Below, piece by piece: positions 38,334 through 46,017 of a stretch of 64,000 bases of DNA; position 1 is the stretch's first letter, and every line of letters starts with the position of its first letter. The position numbers were made by a program, and so were the translations under genes. The stretch lies in NCBI RefSeq assembly GCF_000737575.1, contig NZ_CP006270.1, positions 1,057,163 through 1,121,162 on the forward strand, read 5' to 3'. The notes beneath the pieces were generated by a model. It was not told where the DNA came from and did no database searches. It saw only the letters and a program-made list of their open reading frames with translations. The stretch comes from Synechococcus sp. KORDI-49. Lineage in GTDB: Bacteria; Cyanobacteriota; Cyanobacteriia; PCC-6307; Cyanobiaceae.

Positions 38334-39454
38334 GGCTGGAGGTTCAAAATAGTGCTAGAGTTAAAATAGTTTGTTGCAAAATTGGCTACTGCTAGAGTCT
38401 CAGTTGGCAGTAAAGCCATATCTGTTAAGCTTGAATTTAAAGACATTGAAGGAGAAAACAGAATAAGACCTACTTGAGACATACTACGATTTTTCTTGTC
38501 GCTCTGAATAGAGGATTTAAATTTAGAAAAACTTATATTAACTCCAGACAAATTTATATTTGACGGAATAGAGGCGAGCAAAGTTTGAATAATTTCCGAA
38601 AGAAGCTGGGATGTATTTTCTAATAGAATAGAAGAACTAAATTGAAGTGACATCTCCATTCCGATCAATACTGCAACACCATGAGAGATCTTGAAATCTG
38701 TAGCCATTTCAATTGCATGGCCAAAAGTATGCCCGAAATTCAAACATTTTCTTAAAGCTGAGTCAAATTCATCAATCTCTATGAATTTTTTTTTGATATT
38801 GAGAGAGGCAAGAATTAAACCTGAGATGACATCATTTGAAGGCACTTTTTTAGAAACTAGATTAGACGAAAATAATCTCAACAGATCTACAACAGAAGGG
38901 TCCAAACTATTAAATTTTTGGGCAAGATAATGGATAATTTCACCTGCACCAGTATAAAACTCATAGTAAGGAAGAGTTTGGAGAAACGAAGTATCAATAA
39001 AAACATCATTAGGTGGATAAAAGAATCCAAGTTGATTCTTTAGGCCATTTAGATTAATCGAAACTTTACTACCAATACAACTATCCGCTTGTGCAGCGAA
39101 AGTAGTTGGAACGAGTACAAAATGAATTCCTCTTCTTATCAGACCAGCGATAAAACTTGCAGTATCTTGGACAACTCCACCACCAATAGCCACGACTGTT
39201 GTCGGAGGCATAGAAAAAAGTGATTGGATTTGCCGAAAATAATCAACAAAAGAACCAAACTCTTTTGCCTCTTCAGTAGAGTAAACGTATATTACTTTAC
39301 TATTTGGAGGAGCGACTTGAGAGGATTTGAAATAACTATCTATAACAAATAAAGTTGAATCAAGAGAATAACCAACAAATAAATTAGATTTTACACTTGA
39401 AAAGCGAACATTGGTTTGATGTCTGTGAGTTGTTATACTTAACAATTCATTCAT
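38330..39454 (-). CDS. Dehydroquinate-synthase-like sugar-phosphate cyclase
   Basis: 374 residues, AroB superfamily. Visible active-site elements: GGGVVQD (Asp97), RRGIHFVLVPTTFAAQADSCIGSK in two parts with Asp124 and Lys130, Asn140, Zn ligands Glu172, His242 and His258, LNFGHTFGHAIE (239-249), and SDKK (Lys320/321). Position 175 is His (GEIIHYL) where dehydroquinate synthases have Lys. The NAD and Zn sites look intact, so it should be an active cyclase. Its setting with SIS isomerase, cytidylyltransferase and SDR argues for cyclitol or carbasugar synthesis and against a role in the shikimate pathway. Overlaps both neighbours by 4 bases. Confidence 0.85.
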   Translation of the reverse strand: MNELLSITTHRHQTNVRFSSVKSNLFVGYSLDSTLFVIDSYFKSSQVAPPNSKVIYVYSTEEAKEFGSFVDYFRQIQSLFSMPPTTVVAIGGGVVQDTASFIAGLIRRGIHFVLVPTTFAAQADSCIGSKVSINLNGLKNQLGFFYPPNDVFIDTSFLQTLPYYEFYTGAGEIIHYLAQKFNSLDPSVVDLLRLFSSNLVSKKVPSNDVISGLILASLNIKKKFIEIDEFDSALRKCLNFGHTFGHAIEMATDFKISHGVAVLIGMEMSLQFSSSILLENTSQLLSEIIQTLLASIPSNINLSGVNISFSKFKSSIQSDKKNRSMSQVGLILFSPSMSLNSSLTDMALLPTETLAVANFATNYFNSSTILNLQP

Positions 39455-40089
39455 ACGCGCAAAGGTGAATTAACATTTCTCAAATTTTCAGCCTTAATAC
39501 TTGGACAGTCGTGGCCAACTCTATGAATCAACTCATAAAGAAGAAACATACACGCAACCTCAACAGTATGAAAATAATCAAAACCCATTTGTAAGCCAGG
39601 AATATCTTCGGGTTTTTTATTTGCTCCAGCAATCATAAATGCGTTACCACCCTTATTGATAGACCACCTCAACGCATCAACAACATTTTTTGAAGACCCT
39701 GAGCAACTCAGACCTAATACTAATGTTCGGGAAAGATCCTTGTGGCCAACAGTTGCTTCTAACCAACGGACAAAAACTTGTTCGTAGCCATAATCATTCG
39801 CGGAAGAAGTAATAAAACCGAAGCTATCAAAAGAATAAAAAGATTTATTAGGTATTAACCTGCACATGTCGGTTGCCAAATGACTACCGACGTAATGCAA
39901 ACCACCGTTAGCAACAACGAAAACGTCCTCCGCTTCTTGGACGGACTCAACTAAAGCGTTGTATTTGGGAGAATCACAGATGTGCTCAATTCGAGACTCT
40001 ACCTTTTCAAAATCAATTAACATGGGTCGAGACATCGTTACATCAATATTATAGCCAATGGACGCGCTACGCGCGTGAGCCGAGCTCAT
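39451..40089 (-). CDS. SIS-domain sugar-phosphate isomerase (GmhA-like)
   Basis: 212 residues. VVANGGLHYVGSHLATDMCR and LGLSCSGSSKNVVDALRWSI correspond to the two phosphate-binding loops of GmhA/SIS proteins, and TVEVACMFLLYELIHRVGHD to the closing active-site helix with Glu. GmhA isomerises sedoheptulose 7-phosphate. Here Asn-Gly-Gly replaces the usual N-G-G/S with normal spacing. In-frame Mets at 40035 and 40023 are alternative starts. It is the first gene of a block with 4-base overlaps to the cyclase; 162 bases upstream without a gene could hold a promoter. Confidence 0.8.
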   Translation of the reverse strand: MSSAHARSASIGYNIDVTMSRPMLIDFEKVESRIEHICDSPKYNALVESVQEAEDVFVVANGGLHYVGSHLATDMCRLIPNKSFYSFDSFGFITSSANDYGYEQVFVRWLEATVGHKDLSRTLVLGLSCSGSSKNVVDALRWSINKGGNAFMIAGANKKPEDIPGLQMGFDYFHTVEVACMFLLYELIHRVGHDCPSIKAENLRNVNSPLRV

Positions 40090-40251
40090 AAGTCAGACTG
40101 GCACAGGGACTTCTATAGTTAAGATAGAGGTAAAGTACTGAAATAAGTTATTGCATGATGAGCTAGGTGAAAGCCCTTCATTTTTAATTCCAGTACTACC
40201 AAATCAAATCGACACACTACCTAATAAGCTGAGTATTCAGACTAATTGCTG

Positions 40252-41169
40252 TCATTTACGGGCAACAATTGTCATTGACTCGGTCAGTAAATCTTGGATT
40301 GATATGCCGGACCCTAAGGCATTTTCTGAAATATCTGATACTTCAAAAGAAGAATCTAGGTACTCGCGATGCTGATATTCAATTTCAAAGGATTCTGACA
40401 AGGCAATTTTAAGATGCTGCGTGGGAGTTACACCATTGATCCATTGATATACATGAGAGGATTTACTTAGATTTCGAACATGCTCCGCTGTATTTCGATA
40501 GTGTCCATTCCAGAGACGAGATAAGCCATGAGATTTGAAATCTATTTGTGTAAGAAGAACTCCATTAGGCTTTAAAGCCCTATAGATACTAGCGTATAAT
40601 TCATCTAAATCTCCAACGTGTTCAAAGCAGGCTTGTGAATATATAATGTCATAGGAGTTAGCTTGAATCTGATCAAAAGAATAGGGAGCTTGGTAAGAGA
40701 TATGCTTCTCAAAAGTATGATCGAAGGACAGTCTCTTGAGTAAAGGATTTATTGTGGGCGAAAATGAGCGTAAATTACGCACAGTATATGGCAACACCGG
40801 GCTCTTGGAATAATTGTCAATTAAATAATTCACGACTGAATTCGCATGCTCTCTGCTTTTATCAATACTTGCATAAGGGAATGCATCAAAAGCATCGTAT
40901 GAAGAAAACCCCATGGCTAACCATAAATAACCAAGTGCAACAGAATCACCGGGACCAATTTCACAAACAGCCAAAGATTTAGGATCATCTATATCCATAT
41001 GCAAAGAGATAAGATTAAGGTTCCGATTAATAAGCTCTAGTGCATACCTCTCTCCAGAAATACCTCCAGTACGATTTGGCCTAAAAAAGGTACGATATAA
41101 GAGTTTGATCCTTGAGAGTAAAAAGTCGGCTTTTTGACTTTTTGCAGCGAGGGAGGTAGTAAAATTCAT
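40252..41169 (-). CDS. Class I SAM-dependent methyltransferase
   Basis: 305 residues. AVCEIGPGDSVALGYL is motif I, with the acidic FDAF region next and the downstream IIYSQACFEHVGDLDELY and RALKPNGVLLTQID typical of the fold. The N-terminal 60 residues are helical. The sequence pattern resembles glycan-cluster methyltransferases. Target unknown. It is 30 bases downstream of the GT2 gene, and precedes the SIS gene by 162 bases. Confidence 0.75.
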   Translation of the reverse strand: MNFTTSLAAKSQKADFLLSRIKLLYRTFFRPNRTGGISGERYALELINRNLNLISLHMDIDDPKSLAVCEIGPGDSVALGYLWLAMGFSSYDAFDAFPYASIDKSREHANSVVNYLIDNYSKSPVLPYTVRNLRSFSPTINPLLKRLSFDHTFEKHISYQAPYSFDQIQANSYDIIYSQACFEHVGDLDELYASIYRALKPNGVLLTQIDFKSHGLSRLWNGHYRNTAEHVRNLSKSSHVYQWINGVTPTQHLKIALSESFEIEYQHREYLDSSFEVSDISENALGSGISIQDLLTESMTIVARK

Positions 41170-41199
41170 TATGAAAGGAAGGTGGTGGGTAAAATACGA

Positions 41200-42054
41200 C
41201 TAATAATAAAGCTTAAGAATATGACTGCACGCGTAGAACTGATGCCTAACTATGCGTGAATCACGTATAACTGATCCAGTAGAAGCATGGCGTGAATGAA
41301 AAACTCTGAGGCGGGAGATGTGATAAATAGGGACGCCAAAATTTAAGCATTTCTCAGCAAGCATAATAGTCTCACCAAAAAGGAAAGAGAAATGTTTAAA
41401 ATCTATACCATGCTGCAGTGCGCATTTATTAACTATAACACAAGAGCCATGTGGAGCATAGATAGGCGTAGCAACATCCGTATTAAGTAAAGCATTTGTT
41501 TGAGATTTAAGATTCAAGGCTTTTGGGCAATTATTAGAACAAAAGCCCACCATCCAAGACTTGATCTTGGAAAGTAAATCATAGACAGCATAAAACATAT
41601 TGAAGGCATAGATAATTTTCATGAATTCATGATAGGTCTTCGATGGTCTTTTAAGTATTTGGGGATTTTGGTCTGCTCCGCCTGAATAAATTGAAGGGCC
41701 AATTACTATTGGATTATCAAGAAGGGGATTAGATATTAAATTACGAACGAAATCAGAGGCATATTCTATGTCTGGATTGGCTACCACTGTAAAATCAGCA
41801 ACGAGTGAAGAAGACACAACTTGATGCGCAGAATTATAGAATCCCAGATTAAACACAGGTTTAATGTGTCTTATGAAAATATTTGATTTTTTGTTATTCT
41901 TGGGGATTGACTCAGGATCAAAAGATCTGCTGTTATCGACAATATCAATATATAAGCTGGCATTGTCAGGAAAATCGTTAAAAAACAAGGATTCTATGCT
42001 TTTAATAACATAGGAATCACTATGAAAATTCACGATAATAATGCGTATCAACAT
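41200..42054 (-). CDS. GT2 family glycosyltransferase (rhamnosyltransferase-like)
   Basis: 284 residues. RIIIVNFHSDSYVIKSIES opens the GT-A fold, followed by FNLGFYNSAHQVV and FTVVANPDIEY, the NxD-type metal site of rhamnosyltransferase-like GT2 enzymes. HGSCVIVNKCAL and FGETIMLAEKC form the acceptor side. It overlaps the preceding gene by 7 bases. A deoxyhexosyl donor is plausible but unproven. Confidence 0.8.
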   Translation of the reverse strand: MLIRIIIVNFHSDSYVIKSIESLFFNDFPDNASLYIDIVDNSRSFDPESIPKNNKKSNIFIRHIKPVFNLGFYNSAHQVVSSSLVADFTVVANPDIEYASDFVRNLISNPLLDNPIVIGPSIYSGGADQNPQILKRPSKTYHEFMKIIYAFNMFYAVYDLLSKIKSWMVGFCSNNCPKALNLKSQTNALLNTDVATPIYAPHGSCVIVNKCALQHGIDFKHFSFLFGETIMLAEKCLNFGVPIYHISRLRVFHSRHASTGSVIRDSRIVRHQFYACSHILKLYY

Positions 42055-42782
42055 TTAATTCTCCTAAAAAAACCAATGATAGAAGCAAGTGATTTTTTCG
42101 ACTTGTTATTATGAGGTGTATATTCTATACAGTCGAATACATTGCTAAAATCTTTGATGCATATCTTTCTTTGATATTTTTCAATTACCATTGAAAGAGC
42201 AAGTTGATCTCGCCCCAAAAAGATTGGATCAGAAAGCAGGTGATACCAATCACTTAATAACGAGTTGACTGCACCATTATTAATGTCAAAGCCAAAAACC
42301 CCTCCTAATGTTAAACTTCTATTTGATATGAGACATGGATATTTTAAAAGTATTTTTAAAGCCCTTAATATAGAATATTTACCATTGTAGATTAAATAAA
42401 ACACCTCCAACAATGCGCTTCGCCTTTTCGGGTGATCGCAAGCATAAAAGATATCCTTCATATTATCGCAGGCTGGTATGGATTTGAACGAAATGGAAGT
42501 GTCGTGATAGACAATTTTATTGTCTTCAGCGTCACAATCAAGTATTTGAGACAAATGCGTTTTAATATAACGGCTGTGCTTAACAGGATTAAAACCATCA
42601 GGGCTCGATATGATGTGAACTTGATTTTCTAATAAAGCCTCCGTAATAGAGTGTCGGGATAAAGACTCAGGCACCACTAATACCCTCTTAAAGGTCAGAT
42701 TGATGCCTGACAGACTAACTAAATTTGAAAGGTATTCCCTCAGATAGGGTAAAGATGTTGCCGCAGATACTAGATGGAGCAT
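42048..42782 (-). CDS. Putative GT-A-like glycosyltransferase
   Basis: 244 residues, not assigned with certainty. IVYHDTSISF sits where a DxD-like metal motif would be. FYACDHPKRRSALLEV and the later FGFDINNGAVNSLLSDWYHL...GRDQLALSMVI recall plant TOD1/DUF616-type and related glycosyltransferases, in which a Trp helix and RDQ segment follow the acceptor loop. Its position between a propeller-like gene and a GT2 gene fits. Overlaps of 13 and 7 bases with neighbours show it is part of the operon. Confidence 0.45.
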   Translation of the reverse strand: MLHLVSAATSLPYLREYLSNLVSLSGINLTFKRVLVVPESLSRHSITEALLENQVHIISSPDGFNPVKHSRYIKTHLSQILDCDAEDNKIVYHDTSISFKSIPACDNMKDIFYACDHPKRRSALLEVFYLIYNGKYSILRALKILLKYPCLISNRSLTLGGVFGFDINNGAVNSLLSDWYHLLSDPIFLGRDQLALSMVIEKYQRKICIKDFSNVFDCIEYTPHNNKSKKSLASIIGFFRRIKC

Positions 42783-43858
42783 TGGGCTAGAGCAAAAGCT
42801 TTATTGAGATGAAAATAATAAGACGATGAATTTGTGATGACTTTCGTTGTGTGCAAGTTACGGAGGGTAGCAAGAAAAAATGATTCCTGAAGTGGAGGTA
42901 TAATTAAATCATGAAATAAATACTGCATATACTTAAGGTTGTAGTATTGACTAGGCCTTGATGAATCCAGCATAGTCAAAGTATGGGAACTAATGTCATA
43001 TAGAAGAAGACTGGCAAAAGGATATAGTCTAAAGCTAGATGGTTCAACTGCAATTGAAATGAGAAGTTGTTGTGCTAAGCGCTCAATCCGAAAAACAGGG
43101 CCAGGCAAATCAAGAATCTCACGAGGAGACTTATGTTTATCAAGCGAATGATGAACCAAGAAATTTTGATTGCAAGGCGCATCGGTGCCATAGAAAAAAT
43201 TCACATCATCAACAAAACTTAAAGCTATGCACCTGTGTAACTGTGAACCGTGAGCCAAAGTAATTAAGGAATGATGTTTAGAAGTGCGGTGATCGAGTTT
43301 ATATATAGAACAATCTTCGTCCATATCTCCTGTACAGATAAGTAAATCCCGCGCGTTAGGTACAGGATGTATTGAGTGAATATGCCTACAACAAGGAACA
43401 TCAATAAGTTTATAAAGCATTAGCTCGCCGCTTAGGGGTTGCACATCAAGCTGAAATGAAGAGCGAAGGCCTCGAGAGGAAGAAGATGTATACTCACCAA
43501 ACAACAGAGATATTGGATTGCTAGAAGAACGAACGACTAATAATGGTGCCTTAAAATATAGCTTTTGAGAAGAAACTATTTGCAATGTTTTCAGGCATAA
43601 TGACAAAATCTGAAATGGCAGAAAAACAATAAGATACTTATTGCAGATTCGAGCATGTAGCACTTCTAGCCTCAAAACTCGATTAATCACAGGGAGAGAA
43701 AAGTGGATTGAATCCTTAAGACTTCTTGTGATTAAAGTCGAAGTATTAGAGGCATAAACAAATAAACGTCGACCTCTCGAGAATATTATATGCGAATTAC
43801 TTGCATCAAGAAGCTTATAATCTCTTTTTATCTGTATTTCAAGTAGGTCAAAATCCAT
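42770..43858 (-). CDS. Hypothetical protein, predicted beta-propeller-like
   Basis: 362 residues, no close family recognised. The sequence is mostly short beta strands with repeated turns: HIHSIHPVPNARDLLICTGDMDEDCSIYKLDH, then TLAHGSQLHRCIALSFVDDVNFFYGTDA and later FASLLLYDISS. The G-D..D..I pattern recalls BNR/propeller proteins. No signal peptide. It overlaps the sulfotransferase by 31 bases and the next gene by 13, so it belongs to the glycan operon. Binding of, or acting on, glycan is an inference from context. Confidence 0.4.
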   Translation of the reverse strand: MDFDLLEIQIKRDYKLLDASNSHIIFSRGRRLFVYASNTSTLITRSLKDSIHFSLPVINRVLRLEVLHARICNKYLIVFLPFQILSLCLKTLQIVSSQKLYFKAPLLVVRSSSNPISLLFGEYTSSSSRGLRSSFQLDVQPLSGELMLYKLIDVPCCRHIHSIHPVPNARDLLICTGDMDEDCSIYKLDHRTSKHHSLITLAHGSQLHRCIALSFVDDVNFFYGTDAPCNQNFLVHHSLDKHKSPREILDLPGPVFRIERLAQQLLISIAVEPSSFRLYPFASLLLYDISSHTLTMLDSSRPSQYYNLKYMQYLFHDLIIPPLQESFFLATLRNLHTTKVITNSSSYYFHLNKAFALAQCSI

Positions 43859-44637
43859 GTTATGAAAATGTATGGAAAGAAGAGGCAGGACCAGGCAGTA
43901 GTCATAAGGCCGTGATTTTTTGGAAACAAGATAAAAATCAACGCCTTTTTTAATTTTAACATATTTTGCTCTAGCCTGTTATCAGAATTTTTTTCGCACT
44001 GTGGAGTACAGCGAAAAGTCTGATCATTAGTCCCAAAGCTCTTGATTTGCGATGAAATATTTTTTTTCCATTGCAATTCATCTACTCGTGGCCGCAGCTG
44101 CTCGGGGAAATGTTGATGATGACAAAAACACTTCGGATCAAAATCAAGATTAAGATCTAGTAATATTTGTTTTATTGTATCTTCAGGCTTTTCAATTAGA
44201 TGCTCATATTTTACAGACGTCATAAGATGTGGAAAGAAAAATCTATTCATATAGTGGGCAGAATATTGAGAATATATGGCAATAAAATGGCGCATCAAAT
44301 GCTGACTACGCGACCAGTCTGCGCGTATTCTGGAATTATATACATTGCAGGGATTCCTTATTGTTTGGACAATAGAGATTTTAAACCCTTTTGAAGAAGC
44401 TAACAGCGTTGGTATGCAACTTATTAATAGGGGTGACTTAATGACAAAATTATCTGGAGTGGAACCATTGATATCAATATATTTGCCAAGATATACCGGC
44501 AATCCTTTAGTTAATAATTTATCTTTAGTAAATTTCTCCTCAGGTATTCCATAAAAATCATTATGGCAGGATAAAATTACATGTAGGAGCGATGTGCCGG
44601 ATCGACCTTGACCAACAACATAAATAACGTGGCTCAT
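43828..44637 (-). CDS. Sulfotransferase family protein
   Basis: 269 residues. The 5'-phosphosulfate loop is GQGRSGTSLLHVIL near the N-terminus, and the 3'-phosphate site is VQTIRNPCNVYNSRI, the usual R-N/D-P...S-R pattern of PAPS-dependent enzymes. VKYEHLIEKPEDTIKQIL matches the later family helix. It should transfer sulfate from PAPS to a sugar of this polysaccharide, giving a negatively charged surface. A C-terminal hydrophobic segment (SCLFFPYIFITWILTYL) may anchor it in the membrane. Overlaps the polymerase stop by 4 bases. Confidence 0.85.
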   Translation of the reverse strand: MSHVIYVVGQGRSGTSLLHVILSCHNDFYGIPEEKFTKDKLLTKGLPVYLGKYIDINGSTPDNFVIKSPLLISCIPTLLASSKGFKISIVQTIRNPCNVYNSRIRADWSRSQHLMRHFIAIYSQYSAHYMNRFFFPHLMTSVKYEHLIEKPEDTIKQILLDLNLDFDPKCFCHHQHFPEQLRPRVDELQWKKNISSQIKSFGTNDQTFRCTPQCEKNSDNRLEQNMLKLKKALIFILFPKNHGLMTTAWSCLFFPYIFITWILTYLKYR

Positions 44638-45851
44638 GAATAAAAGAAGCGATTTTGACAGTTATTATTGATGCGTAAGACTATCAAAATAAACGGTATT
44701 AAAACTGAGGGTTTAGAAAGCATGCTTACAAAGCAAGATGAAATAAGAAGCATAATAATAATGCCCACCATAAACTCGGAAAAATAAGAATATTCTAACC
44801 TGTTATTATGGTAAAAGACATGTGCCGTAAGAATTAGAAGAAATGCCACATATATCGTTCCAATTAATCCATAATTTGCGATTGAAAAGAGGTAATCATT
44901 ATCAAATGAAGGAAAGACGTCCATAATTCGAGGCGCAACACCAGAAAATAGTGCTAAAAGATTTCTTTCAAATGAAGAAAGTATTGTATTCCAATTTTCA
45001 ATTCTAGCGTAAACAGAAGAATCTACTTTTTGTAAGACTACTAAAGTTGAAAGCCGAGTATAGAGACCAATCATAGATGAACTGGAAAATCTAAAGAATG
45101 ATACGATGGCAGTTGTAAGGCTAAGAAAAGCTAACAAGCTTTTGTAATTTAAAATATTTTTTTTCTTGATTGTAGACCTTAGATTTAAATATTTAAGTGA
45201 AATGAGAATGAATACAACAGCGAAAGAGGCGAAAACTGCTAATATAATGGATTTAGAGATAGTCAAAAGAAGGAGAGCTGTGCTCACAAAAATCATAAAA
45301 GCATCAAATTTTTTATTAGAATTAAATTTCGAAGAGTTCAGAATTCTAAATCCATAATAAAAAGTAAATAATGATGCTGCACCAGCTAGTGCAGAGTGAT
45401 CCGGATAAAGTCCGGCGACTCTAACGATAATTCTATTAAAGTTTTCAGAATGATTCGAATTATTGTAAATTGAACTTAGTGCATCTGAGAAGCCTAATTT
45501 TATTCTTAAAAGTTGTAGAGACGCTACGGTAAAGTTTAACAATATCCATCCGCTTAGGATTCTATCACTGTATCTAGCGAAAGTTGCACTCTGCGTTGAC
45601 AAACAAGGATAGAGCAGCAACAGTGGCAAAATTCTTATGATGTTATCATTGAAATCTTGGTAGCTAATGAGTTGAAAAACTATCACTAACAATAGCAATA
45701 TAGACATTACAAGTAAGTTATCGTAAGCGATACGACGAAGATATTTTCTGCTATTAATTAAGTGGTAAGCTTCAAAAACAAGAATTACGAAGTAGGGAAC
45801 AACATAGGAAGTAGTAGGGATAAATAATGTGAACATCTGCCTTTTTACCAA
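44634..45851 (-). CDS. Wzy-like O-antigen/polysaccharide polymerase
   Basis: 405 residues with about eleven hydrophobic segments, for instance NLLVMSILLLLVIVFQLIS, FMIFVSTALLLLTISKSIIL and FMVGIIIMLLISSCFVSML. A larger periplasmic loop lies around 140-165 and another near 270-310 with YARIENW. Low sequence conservation, many helices, and location next to a flippase are typical of Wzy proteins, which join repeat units on the periplasmic face. The assignment depends on topology and context, not on a firm motif. Confidence 0.7.
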   Translation of the reverse strand: MVKRQMFTLFIPTTSYVVPYFVILVFEAYHLINSRKYLRRIAYDNLLVMSILLLLVIVFQLISYQDFNDNIIRILPLLLLYPCLSTQSATFARYSDRILSGWILLNFTVASLQLLRIKLGFSDALSSIYNNSNHSENFNRIIVRVAGLYPDHSALAGAASLFTFYYGFRILNSSKFNSNKKFDAFMIFVSTALLLLTISKSIILAVFASFAVVFILISLKYLNLRSTIKKKNILNYKSLLAFLSLTTAIVSFFRFSSSSMIGLYTRLSTLVVLQKVDSSVYARIENWNTILSSFERNLLALFSGVAPRIMDVFPSFDNDYLFSIANYGLIGTIYVAFLLILTAHVFYHNNRLEYSYFSEFMVGIIIMLLISSCFVSMLSKPSVLIPFILIVLRINNNCQNRFFYS

Positions 45852-46017
45852 CCAAAGAACTTAGGTGAGATGAGAAACAAATGAAAAAAGAAGCAATTAA
45901 CTACTTAGAACAAGGGAAAGTTGAAAAGGGCATCCGCCAATAACTGTTAAAGCTTAAAATTACAATATTTGGAAATCAGAGATTCTTGGATTAAAAAGAT
46001 CAACCAACCAAGTAAAG

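Noticed and set aside
45852-46017. 20-codon plus-strand ORF at 45881-45943
   Set aside because: Very short and AT-rich, with no ribosome-binding site, in a gap between minus-strand operon genes; expected by chance.
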